Shown piece after piece: positions 43,351 to 52,588 of a DNA stretch of 64,000 bases. The DNA lies in contig NZ_CP014168.1 of the NCBI RefSeq assembly GCF_001717955.1, positions 3,875,501 through 3,939,500 of the forward strand. The letters are read 5' to 3'. The DNA is from Sphingomonas panacis (GTDB lineage Bacteria > Pseudomonadota > Alphaproteobacteria > Sphingomonadales > Sphingomonadaceae). The notes under the pieces are model-generated. The model saw only the letters and a list, made by a program, of their open reading frames with translations, had not been told where the DNA came from and did not search any database. Numbering within the stretch: the first letter of the stretch is position 1; every line of letters begins with the position of its first letter. The position numbers and the translations under genes were made by a program.

Positions 43351-44001
43351 TTACGGTCGTGCTACCTTGAGCGTCGCGCCGAACAGCAGCACCGGATCGT
43401 TGGGTTCGGACACCTGGATCGTGCCGTTCGCTTCCGTCACCAGCGCGTGGACGAGACAGGCCGCCGCCGCGCGCGGGGTGACGGCGGCATCGACGGCTCC
43501 ACCGGTCAGCGCGGTGCGCAGTTCGGCATCGAGTACGATACGCGGTCCGTCCGCCCGCACGACGATCTCGACCTGATCGCCAACACATTCCGCGCCGACA
43601 TCGAGCTGTCCGCCCCGGATCAGTGCGTCGCCCGCGATCAGCGCGAGGTTGAGCAGCACCTTGATACCAGCCTTGGGCAGAATCGGATCTTCGACCAGCC
43701 AGCCGAGCTTGACCCGCTGAGTATCCCCGAACAGCCCCTCGATCGCGGCGCGCGCCTCGCGCGAATCGATCGTCTCGCCAAAACCGCCCGCCGCGCCGAA
43801 CGCGAGTCGAAAGAATTTGAGCTTGTTGGCGGACGCCTTGGCGCTCTCGCTGAGCAATTCCAGGCAGCGCGCCCGCATGTCGGGATCATGCTCGTCAGCG
43901 AGCAGTTCGAGACCGTTGTTGAGCGCGCCCACCGGGCTGAGCAGATCGTGACAGAGGCGCGAGCACAGCAGGCTGGCGAAATCGACGGCGTTGATACTCA
44001 A
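43351..44001 (-). CDS. chpT: ChpT-type histidine phosphotransferase
   Basis: 216 residues from a TTG start at 44001, which has GGGAG 8 bases upstream; a TTG at 44007 is too close to it. The phospho-acceptor His is H18 in CSRLCHDLLSPVGALNNGLE; the rest is a degenerate HATPase-like fold that does not bind ATP. In Caulobacter ChpT passes phosphate from CckA to CtrA and CpdR. Here it leads a chemotaxis-type operon, as in other sphingomonads to my knowledge, so it may connect CheA signalling with cell-cycle control; that link is inference. Confidence 0.88.
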   Translation of the reverse strand: MSINAVDFASLLCSRLCHDLLSPVGALNNGLELLADEHDPDMRARCLELLSESAKASANKLKFFRLAFGAAGGFGETIDSREARAAIEGLFGDTQRVKLGWLVEDPILPKAGIKVLLNLALIAGDALIRGGQLDVGAECVGDQVEIVVRADGPRIVLDAELRTALTGGAVDAAVTPRAAAACLVHALVTEANGTIQVSEPNDPVLLFGATLKVARP

Positions 44002-44056
44002 GGACAATGCTCCCGCGTGTCGCGCCTATGTGGCCCAGCATCGACTCCGCCGCAAG

Positions 44057-44464
44057 TCAGGTGACGGCGGCGATGCGATAAGGCACCGCAACGAAACGAC
44101 CATGCGCGCCGGCGCTCCCCGCACGCCATACGCCGATCTCATGCCCGGCCACGATCAGCCACAGCTTGCCGTCGGCGGCCGCCATCGCGGCATCGGTGGC
44201 CGACGGGCGGACGTCGCCGCTCGGGTGCGAATGCCAGTATCCGATCAGCTTCGCCCCGCCGTCACGCTCGGCTCGAAGCGCGGCGAAATGCGCGGCGGGA
44301 TCGATCTCGAAGGTGCGAGCCGGATCGGCGGCAACATTGGCGCATGGCTCGGCCCGCGTGATTCGCGCATCGTCGCCGAACAGCAGTCCGCAGACCTCGC
44401 GTGCAGGATCTGCATTCGCTGCTGCGATGATGCGATGCAGAGCGGTGCTTGAAATCTCCAACAT
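44057..44464 (-). CDS. JAMM/MPN (M67-type) metallopeptidase
   Basis: 135 residues. The JAMM zinc motif is complete: Glu in AREVCGLLFGDD, then HSHPSGDVRPSATD with the two His and the Asp. Bacterial members cleave ubiquitin-like or sulfur-carrier protein conjugates or other isopeptides. No ThiS/MoaD-like gene is adjacent. It is divergent from rluD with only about 20 bases between start codons. Confidence 0.88.
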   Translation of the reverse strand: MLEISSTALHRIIAAANADPAREVCGLLFGDDARITRAEPCANVAADPARTFEIDPAAHFAALRAERDGGAKLIGYWHSHPSGDVRPSATDAAMAAADGKLWLIVAGHEIGVWRAGSAGAHGRFVAVPYRIAAVT

Positions 44465-44484
44465 ATCCCCCAGATTCCTATCCT

Positions 44485-45432
44485 ATGGACCGGGGGGTTT
44501 CCACTATCGAAGCATGTGTCGCCGACGCTGAAGGGCTGCGGCTCGACCGTGCGCTCGCCGATGCGCTGCCGACAATCTCGCGCGAGCGGCTCAAGGCGCT
44601 GATCTCGAGCGGCGCCGTCACCGACGCACAAGGCGTGCTGCGGCGCGATCCGGCGAGCAAGGCGGTTCCGGGCGGGCGCTACCACGTTACCGTCCCCGAT
44701 CCCCAGCCCGCGCACAACGAACCGCAGGACATCGCGCTCAACGTCGTGTTCGAGGACGATCATCTGATCGTGATCGACAAGCAAGCCGGGCTCGTCGTCC
44801 ACCCGGCGGCGGGCAATTTCGACGGCACGCTCGTCAATGCGTTGCTCCATCACTGCGCGGGGCGGTTGTCAGGGATCGGCGGAGTCGCGCGACCGGGCAT
44901 CGTCCACCGCATCGACAAGAACACCTCCGGCCTGATGGTCGCCGCCAAGACCGATCGTGCACACGTGGGCCTTGCCAAGCAATTCGCGGCCCACAGCATC
45001 GACCGCCGCTACAAGGCGATCGTCTCGGGCAGGCCGACCCCCGCGCAGGGCAGCGTCGACGCGCCGCTCGCGCGGAGCCCGCAAAACCGCAAGAAGGTCG
45101 CGATCGTCGCTGGCGGCAAGCGGGCGGTCACCCATTTCAGCACGCTCACCCGGCTGCGCGATGCCGCGCTCGTCGAGTGCCGGCTGGAGACCGGGCGCAC
45201 GCATCAGGTGCGCGTCCATATGGCCTCGATCGGCCATCCCTTGCTGGGTGACCCGGTCTATGGTAGAACAAAACCGGGACACCGGCCCATTCTGGAAACC
45301 TTGAATTTCCGCCGGCAGGCGTTGCACGCCGCCCGCCTGGGGTTCATTCACCCGCTGGAAAGCAACGCTTTGGCATTTGAAAGCGAAATGCCGTCGGACA
45401 TGCAGGAACTGTTCGATAGTCTCAACGTATAG
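44485..45432 (+). CDS. rluD: 23S rRNA pseudouridine synthase, RluA/RluD family
   Basis: 315 residues. The N-terminal S4 domain (LRLDRALADALPTISRERLK) is followed by the catalytic domain with the Asp in PGIVHRIDKNTSGLMV and the segment LETGRTHQVRVHMASIGHPL. RluD modifies helix 69 of 23S rRNA; a full-length protein with an S4 domain fits RluD better than RluA or RluC, but exact target is inferred. rpoH follows on the same strand after 57 bases. Confidence 0.9.
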   Translation: MDRGVSTIEACVADAEGLRLDRALADALPTISRERLKALISSGAVTDAQGVLRRDPASKAVPGGRYHVTVPDPQPAHNEPQDIALNVVFEDDHLIVIDKQAGLVVHPAAGNFDGTLVNALLHHCAGRLSGIGGVARPGIVHRIDKNTSGLMVAAKTDRAHVGLAKQFAAHSIDRRYKAIVSGRPTPAQGSVDAPLARSPQNRKKVAIVAGGKRAVTHFSTLTRLRDAALVECRLETGRTHQVRVHMASIGHPLLGDPVYGRTKPGHRPILETLNFRRQALHAARLGFIHPLESNALAFESEMPSDMQELFDSLNV

Positions 45433-45489
45433 GTTCAAGCGCGGACGTCGCCACGCTATCGGGACGTTCGTCATTAAGGGAGATTGATC

Positions 45490-46395
45490 ATGGCCACCGG
45501 CAGCAACGTACCGGCGACGATCCCCGCTCTTGGCGGTGAGGCGAGCCTCAACCGCTATCTGTCTGAGATCAAGAAGTTTCCGATCCTCGCGCCCGAGCAG
45601 GAATATATGCTCGCCAAGCGCTTCGAAGAGCATGGCGATACCGATGCGGCAGCGCAGCTCGTCACCTCGCACCTGCGACTCGTCGCGAAGATCGCGATGG
45701 GGTATCGCGGCTACGGCCTGCCCGTGTCCGAGCTGATCTCGGAGGGCAATATCGGGCTGATGCAGGGTGTGAAGAAGTTCGAGGCCGATCGCGGCTTCCG
45801 GCTCGCCACCTACGCGATGTGGTGGATCCGTGCGTCGATTCAGGAATTCATCCTGCGCTCGTGGAGCCTCGTCAAGATGGGCACCACGGCTGCGCAGAAG
45901 AAGCTGTTCTTCAACCTGCGCCGCATGAAGTCCAAGCTCGACGCGTTCGAGGACGGCGATCTCAGCCCCGAGCATCTCGCCAAGATCGCGCACGATCTCG
46001 GCGTGACCGAGGCCGAGGTGACGAGCATGAACCGTCGCATGTCGATGGGTGGCGACACCTCGCTTAACGTGCCGATGCGTGAGGATGGCGACGGCCAGTG
46101 GCAGGATTGGCTTCAGGACGATTCGCCGTTGCAGGACACGATCGTCGCCGACGCGCAGGAGGCCGACGTCCGCCACGCGATGCTCGAAAGCGCGATGACC
46201 GACCTCAACGAGCGTGAGCAGCACATCCTCACCGAACGCCGCCTCACCGACGAGCCGAAAACGCTCGAAGAGCTGAGCCAGGTCTATGGCGTGTCGCGCG
46301 AACGCGTCCGCCAGATCGAGGTGCGCGCGTTCGAGAAGCTGCAAAAGGCGATGATGCGGCTCGCCGGCGACAAGCGCATGCTCGTCGCCGCCTGA
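45490..46395 (+). CDS. rpoH: RNA polymerase heat-shock sigma factor (sigma-32)
   Basis: 301 residues. Region 2 (NIGLMQGVKKFEADRGFRLA then TYAMWWIRASIQEFILRSWS) is that of sigma-32, and the RpoH box QKKLFFNLRRMKSKL is present. Region 4 ends YGVSRERVRQIEVRAFEKLQ. GGGAGA lies about 8 bases upstream of the ATG. Alphaproteobacteria often have more than one rpoH; I cannot tell which copy this is. Confidence 0.96.
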   Translation: MATGSNVPATIPALGGEASLNRYLSEIKKFPILAPEQEYMLAKRFEEHGDTDAAAQLVTSHLRLVAKIAMGYRGYGLPVSELISEGNIGLMQGVKKFEADRGFRLATYAMWWIRASIQEFILRSWSLVKMGTTAAQKKLFFNLRRMKSKLDAFEDGDLSPEHLAKIAHDLGVTEAEVTSMNRRMSMGGDTSLNVPMREDGDGQWQDWLQDDSPLQDTIVADAQEADVRHAMLESAMTDLNEREQHILTERRLTDEPKTLEELSQVYGVSRERVRQIEVRAFEKLQKAMMRLAGDKRMLVAA

Positions 46396-46415
46396 GCGCT
46401 TGCGGATCGGCGCGC

Positions 46416-46454
46416 GGGGCGTGATGATGCGGCATGCCAAACCGCCCACGCCCC
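46416..46454. terminator. Weak inverted repeat after rpoH
   Basis: GGGGCGTG (46416-46423) pairs with CACGCCCC (46447-46454) about 20 bases past the rpoH stop, with further GC pairing outside. No T tract, so termination is uncertain. Confidence 0.35.
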
Positions 46455-46503
46455 GCCGAGCCGGACCACACATGACGATATTTCACCGCACCGGCGGCGA
46501 TCG

Positions 46504-47181
46504 ATGATCCTCCGGCTGATCGGTTGGGTGTTCAAGCTGGTGCTTGGCTTCCTGATCCTCTCGGTGGCGATGGTGATCGTGTACCGCTTCGTGCCGCCGC
46601 CGGTGACGCTGACGATGCTGGCCGATGGCTTGAGCGGGCACGGCATCACCAAATCGTGGATGCCGTTATCGCGGATTGATCCCGATATGCCGCGCGCCGC
46701 GATCGCCGGTGAGGATTCGCGCTTCTGCTCGCACCACGGCTTCGATGTCGCCGCGATCGAGAAAGCCTATCTGCGCAACGCGCGCGGCGGCCGTATCCGT
46801 GGCGGCTCGACGATCAGCCAGCAAACCGCCAAGAACGTCTTTCTCATCCAGGGCGGCGGCTATGCCCGCAAGGCGCTGGAGGCGTATTTCACCGTCCTCA
46901 TTGAAAATCTGTGGGGCAAGCGCCGCATCATGGAAGTCTATCTGAACGTCGCCGAGACGGGGATCGGCACCTACGGCGTCAACGCCGGCGCGATGCGCTA
47001 TTTCCACCACGACGCCTCTTCGCTGACCCCCGCCGAGGCCGGTCGTATGGCGGCGGTGCTGCCCCAGCCCAAGAAGCGCGCGGTGATCGATCCCCACGGC
47101 TTCGTGCGCCGCCACGGCAATGTGCTGTCGCGCCGCGTCGGTGTGGTGCGCAACGACGGATTGGATGCCTGCCTGCGGTAG
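46504..47181 (+). CDS. mtgA: Monofunctional biosynthetic peptidoglycan transglycosylase
   Basis: 225 residues. It polymerises lipid II glycan chains. One N-terminal membrane helix (FKLVLGFLILSVAMVIVYRF) anchors the GT51 domain, with the catalytic Glu in AIAGEDSRFCSHHGFD and the second motif GGSTISQQTAKNVFL, then RRIMEVYLNVAETGIGTYGV. Usual MtgA length. A REP pair follows. Confidence 0.95.
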   Translation: MILRLIGWVFKLVLGFLILSVAMVIVYRFVPPPVTLTMLADGLSGHGITKSWMPLSRIDPDMPRAAIAGEDSRFCSHHGFDVAAIEKAYLRNARGGRIRGGSTISQQTAKNVFLIQGGGYARKALEAYFTVLIENLWGKRRIMEVYLNVAETGIGTYGVNAGAMRYFHHDASSLTPAEAGRMAAVLPQPKKRAVIDPHGFVRRHGNVLSRRVGVVRNDGLDACLR

Positions 47182-47202
47182 ATCGCGACGAGCCCCGTCT
47201 CC

Positions 47203-47284
47203 CCGTTCGTGCTGAGCTTGTCGAAGCACGTGCCCAAAGCGGCGTCCATCGTGATACGCACTTCGACAAGCTCAGTGCGAACGG
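47203..47284. repeat. REP-like inverted pair between mtgA and the radical SAM gene
   Basis: CCGTTCGTGCTGAGCTTGTC at 47203 and its complement ending CTCAGTGCGAACGG at 47284. It lies just past mtgA and upstream of a LexA box. Confidence 0.88.
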
Positions 47285-47345
47285 TGGGGGTGATTGGACC
47301 TGATAAGCGGTCAAAGATGATGGCCGCTCGACATCCAACCGATTA

Positions 47346-47360
47346 GAACATATACAGAAC
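47346..47360. promoter_or_regulatory. LexA (SOS) box of the radical SAM/UdgX pair
   Basis: GAACATATACAGAAC is an exact GAAC-N7-GAAC direct repeat, the alphaproteobacterial LexA recognition form. It ends 2 bases before the ATG at 47363, so a bound repressor would block the start or a nearly leaderless transcript. It is the only such site I noticed in the window. Confidence 0.85.
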
Positions 47361-47362
47361 GT

Positions 47363-48604
47363 ATGGCCCAGCTCGATACCCGCGCGAAACTCGAGATTCT
47401 TGCCGATGCCGCCAAATACGACGCAAGCTGCGCTTCGTCCGGCTCGGTCAAGCGCACCTCGCGCGACGGCAAGGGGATCGGCTCGACCGATAGCGGTATG
47501 GGTATCTGCCATGCCTATGCGCCGGACGGGCGCTGCATCAGCCTGCTCAAGATCCTGCTCACCAACAGCTGCATCTTCGACTGCCATTATTGTATCAACC
47601 GCAAGAGCAGCAACGTCCGCCGCGCGCGATTCACCACCGATGAAGTGGTGCGGCTCACCCTCTCCTTCTATCGCCGCAACTACATCGAGGGCCTGTTCCT
47701 CTCCTCGGGAATCATCGGCTCGTCGAACTACACGATGGAGCAAATCGTCGAAGTTGCACGCAGCTTGCGCGAGGATCATGAATTTCGCGGCTACATTCAC
47801 CTCAAGACGATCCCAGACGCCGATCCCGAACTGATCCACCAGGCCGGGCTTCATGCCGACCGCATCTCGATCAACGTCGAACTGCCGACCGCAAGCGGTC
47901 TCAAGCGGCTCGCGCCCGAGAAGTCGCAGGATCGCATCGAGGACGCGATGGCCGGCATGTCCGACGCGATCCTCGACACCGCCGACGCGAAGAAACACTA
48001 CAGGTCCGCGCCGCGCTTCGCCCCCGCCGGGCAATCGACCCAGATGATCGTCGGCGCCGACGCCGCGACCGACCGCGACATCGTCTCGCGCGCTGCCGGG
48101 CTGTACGGATCGTTCAACCTCAAGCGCGTCTATTACTCGGCATTTTCGCCGATCCCAGATGCAAGCGCTGTGCTGCCGCTCCAGCGCCCGCCGCTGATGC
48201 GAGAACATCGCCTGTACCAGTCTGACTGGCTGATGCGCTTCTACGGCTTCAAGCCCGGTGAGGTCGCCGATGCGGCCGATGACAATGGCATGATGCGGCT
48301 CGACATCGATCCCAAGCTCGCCTGGGCGCTCAAATTCCGCGGCGCCTTCCCGGTCGATGTCAACACAGGCCCGCGCGAAATGCTGCTGCGCGTGCCCGGC
48401 CTCGGCACGCGCGCGGTCGACAAGATCGTCGCCGCTCGGCGCGGACGGCGGCTCACCCTCGCCGACATCGGGCGGCTCACCGTTTCGCTCGCCAAGGTGC
48501 GTCCCTTCCTGATCGCGAGCGACTGGCGGCCGGTCGCGCTCGCCGACAAGGCCGATCTGCAGCTCCCCAAACCGGCGGCGAAGCAGATGGAATTGTTCGG
48601 GTGA
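47363..48604 (+). CDS. Putative DNA modification/repair radical SAM protein
   Basis: 413 residues. The 4Fe-4S motif is C70, C74, C77 (NSCIFDCHYCINRKSSNVRR). Family features are KYDASCASSGSVKRTS near the start, GLFLSSGIIGSSNYTMEQIV and SINVELPTASGLKRLAPEK. A C-terminal helix-hairpin-helix (LLRVPGLGTRAVDKIVAARR) suggests DNA binding. This family is nearly always paired with a UdgX-type gene, as here: the next gene starts inside its stop codon. The reaction is not known. A LexA box abuts the start, so it is probably induced by DNA damage. Confidence 0.9.
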   Translation: MAQLDTRAKLEILADAAKYDASCASSGSVKRTSRDGKGIGSTDSGMGICHAYAPDGRCISLLKILLTNSCIFDCHYCINRKSSNVRRARFTTDEVVRLTLSFYRRNYIEGLFLSSGIIGSSNYTMEQIVEVARSLREDHEFRGYIHLKTIPDADPELIHQAGLHADRISINVELPTASGLKRLAPEKSQDRIEDAMAGMSDAILDTADAKKHYRSAPRFAPAGQSTQMIVGADAATDRDIVSRAAGLYGSFNLKRVYYSAFSPIPDASAVLPLQRPPLMREHRLYQSDWLMRFYGFKPGEVADAADDNGMMRLDIDPKLAWALKFRGAFPVDVNTGPREMLLRVPGLGTRAVDKIVAARRGRRLTLADIGRLTVSLAKVRPFLIASDWRPVALADKADLQLPKPAAKQMELFG

Positions 48605-49986
48605 CGATGCGCACGGCCGACGCAATGCGCGTGATCGCGCTCGACGCGGAGGACGATTTCGACGGCTGGCGCGAGGGTGTCCGCGCTGCAGTTCAGGATC
48701 ACGTCGCGCCCGAGCGGATCGTGTGGCGCGTCGGAGACCAGCCGGGCGAACTGTTCGGGTCGGAAGCCCCCGCAACCGCTTCGGCCGCCAATTTCACGGT
48801 GCCGCGCGCTTTTGTCGATCTCGCCCGCAAAGCGATCCTCCACACCGATCGCGAACGCTTCGCGTTGCTCCACACGCTGCTGGTGCGGCCGGGGCTGCTC
48901 GACGATGCCGCCGATCCGCTGGTACGCCGCGTCGAGGGTCTCGCCCGCGAGGTCCGTCGCGACATCCACAAGATGCGCGCGTTCGTCCGCTTTCGCGAAG
49001 TCGTCGAGCCCGATGGCGCACGCTTCGTCGCGTGGTTCGAACCCGATTTCCACATCGTCCGCGCCAACGCCGGGTTTTTCATGGACCGGTTCGCGGCGAT
49101 GCGCTGGTCGATCCTGACCCCGGAGGTGTCGATCCATTGGGATGGCGCGACGCTCGCCGAGGGGCCGGGTGCCACCAAGGCCGAGGCCCCCGATGGCGAT
49201 CCCGTCGAAGCGATGTGGCAGAGCTATTATGCCGCGATCTTCAACCCGGCCCGGCTGAAGGTCGGCATGATGCTCAAGGAGATGCCGCGCAAATATTGGA
49301 AAAACATGCCCGAAACCGCGTTGGTGCCGCAGTTGATTGCAGGCGCACAGGCGCGGGAGGCGGGCATGGTGGAGACGGCGCGGACCAAGGCGGGCGGTAA
49401 TATCGAAGCGGCGTGGGCGGCCTTGCGCGAAGAATCGATGAGCTGCACGCGCTGCCCGCTTCACGAACACGCCACCCAGACCGTGTTTGGCGAAGGGCCG
49501 GTCGACGCAGCGATGATGTTCGTCGGCGAGCAGCCGGGCGATCAGGAGGATCTCGCCGGCCGCCCGTTCGTCGGCCCCGCCGGCCAAGTGTTCGACCGCG
49601 CGCTGACCGAAGCCGGGATCGATCGCGGCACCATCTACGTCACCAACGCGGTCAAGCATTTCAAGTTCGAACAGCGCGGCAAACGCCGCATCCACGCCAA
49701 GCCCGATGCCGGCGAAATCACCGCCTGCCGCTGGTGGATCGAGCAGGAGCGCGCCCTGCTGCGGCCCAAGCGAACGGTCGCGCTCGGCGCGACGGCGGCG
49801 CGGTCGCTGTTCGGCAAGGCGGTAACGATCAGCCGGGAACGCGGCCGTGCGCTTGAACTCCCCGGCGGCGGTGAAGCGTGGATCACCGTCCATCCGAGCT
49901 ATCTGCTGCGTCTGCCCGACCCGGTCGCCAGGACCGAGGAATACGCCCGCTTTGTCGCCGATCTGAAGTCCGCCGCTCACACATAG
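48601..49986 (+). CDS. UdgX-type uracil-DNA binding glycosylase fused to a DUF4130 domain
   Basis: 461 residues if the GTG at 48601 is used; ATG 48607 is as likely. The first 260 residues are the DUF4130-like domain (VPRAFVDLARKAILHTDRER, FNPARLKVGMMLKEMPRKYW). The rest is a family 4-like uracil-DNA glycosylase with a 4Fe-4S cluster cysteine pair SCTRCPLHEHATQTVFGEG and the active site GEQPGDQEDLAGRPFVGPAG. The UdgX hallmark loop KRRIH is at 361-365: in the mycobacterial enzyme this histidine forms a covalent bond with the sugar after uracil is removed. It overlaps the radical SAM gene by four bases. Confidence 0.92.
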   Translation: MTMRTADAMRVIALDAEDDFDGWREGVRAAVQDHVAPERIVWRVGDQPGELFGSEAPATASAANFTVPRAFVDLARKAILHTDRERFALLHTLLVRPGLLDDAADPLVRRVEGLAREVRRDIHKMRAFVRFREVVEPDGARFVAWFEPDFHIVRANAGFFMDRFAAMRWSILTPEVSIHWDGATLAEGPGATKAEAPDGDPVEAMWQSYYAAIFNPARLKVGMMLKEMPRKYWKNMPETALVPQLIAGAQAREAGMVETARTKAGGNIEAAWAALREESMSCTRCPLHEHATQTVFGEGPVDAAMMFVGEQPGDQEDLAGRPFVGPAGQVFDRALTEAGIDRGTIYVTNAVKHFKFEQRGKRRIHAKPDAGEITACRWWIEQERALLRPKRTVALGATAARSLFGKAVTISRERGRALELPGGGEAWITVHPSYLLRLPDPVARTEEYARFVADLKSAAHT

Positions 49987-50089
49987 ATCAAGCTCGCGCC
50001 GGATCATACCGCGCGGAAGTGCGTTGCTTGCCTCGCGATCTTGAACACGCCCGTCCCGGTCGGGCGGGCAACAGCGGAAATGCGACAAC

Positions 50090-52567
50090 ATGAGTGAGAT
50101 GGACGCGGACGACCGGGAACGGCGTCGGCTGGAGGCGCTGGACAGCTACCACATCCTCGATACGCCGCGCGAGCCGGCGTTCGACGAGGTAGCGCGCCTT
50201 GCCGCCGATCTGTGTGGCACCCCGATCGGCGTCATTAATCTGATCGGCGCCGGCCGCCAGTTCTTCAAGGCCGAGGTCGGGCTTGGCGTGCGCGAAACGC
50301 CGCTCGAAACCTCGTTCTGCCAACATGCGATTCTCGAACAGGATTTCCTGCTCGTCCCCGATGCGACCGCCGACGCGCGGTTCAACCGCAATCCGCTGGT
50401 GACGGCGGCGTCGGGCCTGCGCTTCTACGCCGGCGCGCTGCTCAAGACCGCCGAGGGACTGCCGATCGGGACATTGTGCGTGCTCGACACGCAGCAGCGC
50501 GACCTCAGCGAGTTGCAGCAGCGCGCGCTGAAGGTTCTCGCCAATCAGGTGATGAGCCAGTTCGAGATGCGCCGCGCGATCCGCGAACGCACCGAACAGG
50601 CGGATCTCTACCGGACGCTGTTCGATACGATGGACGAAGGCTTCTGCATCATCGAATTCTGCGATGGCCCGTATGGTCCGTTGAGCGACTATGTCCATGT
50701 CGAGGCGAACGCGGCCTATGCTCTCAACACAGGCATTCCCAACGTGGTCGGCAAGAAGCTGCGCGAGATGGTCGGCGACGAGGCCGACGACTGGGTAAAG
50801 CGGTACGGCCGCGTGCTGCGAACCGGGGAACCGATTCGCTTCGAACGCGAACTGGAGGCGACCGGCCGCTATCTGTCGCTGTCCGCCTTCCGCATCGAAC
50901 CCGCCAGCCGCAAGCAGGTCGCGGTGCTGTTCCAGGACGTGACCGCGCGCCGCGACGCCGAACTCGCGCTGATCCGCCTCAACGAGACACTGGAAGCGCG
51001 CGTGACCGAGGCGATCGCCGAGCGCCGGCTGCTCGCCGATGTCGTCGAGGCCACGCACGCCTTCGTCACGATCGTCGATCTCGAGGGCAATTGGCTGGCG
51101 ATGAACAGCGCCGCCGCGCGCGAGTTCGAGCGGCTGTTCGGCGTGCTGCCCCATGTCGGCGACAATCTGTTCGGGCTGCTCGCCGACCGACCCGACCACG
51201 CGGCGTTGATGCGAGCGTCCTGGGCGCCGGCGCTCGCCGGCGAGGAGTTCGTCACCGTCACGCAGATCGACGGTCCCGATGGCGAAACGCGCTCCTACGA
51301 ACTGCGCTTCAACGCCTTGCGGAATGTCGAGGGCGAACGCATCGGCGTGTTCCAGTTCGCTTATGACGTGACCGATCGCCTGCGCGAGCAGGACCGGTTC
51401 CGCGCGACCGAGGAGGCGCTGCGCCAGGCGCAGAAGATGGAGGCGGTCGGGCAACTCACCGGCGGACTGGCGCATGATTTCAACAATCTGCTCGCCGGCA
51501 TATCGGGATCGTTCGAGATGATCGGCACACGCCTCGCACAAGGCCGCGCGCGCGACGTCGAGAAATATCTCACCGCAGGCCAGGGCGCGACCCGCCGCGC
51601 GTCGGCACTGACTCACCGGCTGCTCGCCTTTTCCCGGCGCCAGACGCTCAGCCCGCGCTCGATCGTCATCAACCGGCTGATGAGCGAGTTGGTCGAGCTG
51701 ATCCAGCGCACTGCCGGCCCAGCGATCGAGGTCGAGACGGTCGCCGCCGCCGGGCTGTGGCCGGCGCTGGTTGATGCCAACCAGCTCGAAAACGCGATCC
51801 TCAACCTGTGCATCAACGCGCGCGACGCGATGCCCGACGGCGGCCGGATCACCATAGAAACCGCCAACCGCTGGATCGACCGGCAGACCGCCAAGGCGCA
51901 CGGCCTCGAACCCGGCCAATATGTCACCATCAGCGTCAGCGATACCGGCTGCGGCATCGAGAAGGATATTCTCGACCGCGTGTTCGATCCGTTCTTCACC
52001 ACCAAGCCGCTCGGCGAGGGCACCGGCCTTGGCCTGTCGATGGTGTACGGCTTCGCCCGGCAGAGCCACGGCCACGTCCGCATCTATTCCGAGGTCGGCC
52101 AGGGTACGATGGTGTGCCTGTATCTGCCGCGCAACCTCGGCGACGAGGAGCCATCCGAACCCGAACCGAGCGCATTACAAACGCTGCGCACCGCCGCCGA
52201 AAAAACCGTCCTGATCGTCGATGACGAACCGAGCGTGCGGATGCTCGTCGTCGATGCGCTCGAGGAGCTCGGCTATACCTGCGCCGAGGCGGCGACCGGC
52301 GCGGAGGGAATCGAGATTTTGCGCGGCGCCGGCGATATCGATCTGCTCATCACCGATGTCGGCCTGCCCGGCGGCATGAACGGCCGCGAGGTGGCAGAGC
52401 GCGCGCGTGAGGTGGTGTCCGATCTGCGCATCCTGTTCATCACCGGCTATGCCGAGAATGCGGTTCTCAACCACGGCCATATCGGGCACGGTATGGAAGT
52501 CTTGACCAAACCCTTCGCGGTGAACGACCTTGTCGCGCGCGTCGATCGGTTGTTGCGCGATAGCTGA
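50090..52567 (+). CDS. Soluble hybrid histidine kinase (GAF-PAS-PAS-HisKA-HATPase-REC)
   Basis: 825 residues, no membrane segment. A GAF domain ([20 protein letters not shown] onward) is followed by two PAS-like domains (residues about 175-290 and 315-430), a dimerisation domain with the phospho-acceptor H462 in [14 protein letters not shown], an ATPase domain ([52 protein letters not shown]) and a receiver with D756 in [14 protein letters not shown]. This GAF layout occurs in light- or redox-responsive kinases, but no chromophore cysteine is obvious. It stands alone, so the partner is unknown. Confidence 0.93.
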   Translation: MSEMDADDRERRRLEALDSYHILDTPREPAFDEVARLAADLCGTPIGVINLIGAGRQFFKAEVGLGVRETPLETSFCQHAILEQDFLLVPDATADARFNRNPLVTAASGLRFYAGALLKTAEGLPIGTLCVLDTQQRDLSELQQRALKVLANQVMSQFEMRRAIRERTEQADLYRTLFDTMDEGFCIIEFCDGPYGPLSDYVHVEANAAYALNTGIPNVVGKKLREMVGDEADDWVKRYGRVLRTGEPIRFERELEATGRYLSLSAFRIEPASRKQVAVLFQDVTARRDAELALIRLNETLEARVTEAIAERRLLADVVEATHAFVTIVDLEGNWLAMNSAAAREFERLFGVLPHVGDNLFGLLADRPDHAALMRASWAPALAGEEFVTVTQIDGPDGETRSYELRFNALRNVEGERIGVFQFAYDVTDRLREQDRFRATEEALRQAQKMEAVGQLTGGLAHDFNNLLAGISGSFEMIGTRLAQGRARDVEKYLTAGQGATRRASALTHRLLAFSRRQTLSPRSIVINRLMSELVELIQRTAGPAIEVETVAAAGLWPALVDANQLENAILNLCINARDAMPDGGRITIETANRWIDRQTAKAHGLEPGQYVTISVSDTGCGIEKDILDRVFDPFFTTKPLGEGTGLGLSMVYGFARQSHGHVRIYSEVGQGTMVCLYLPRNLGDEEPSEPEPSALQTLRTAAEKTVLIVDDEPSVRMLVVDALEELGYTCAEAATGAEGIEILRGAGDIDLLITDVGLPGGMNGREVAERAREVVSDLRILFITGYAENAVLNHGHIGHGMEVLTKPFAVNDLVARVDRLLRDS

Positions 52568-52588
52568 TCGTATTGGAGTGGGCACGGA

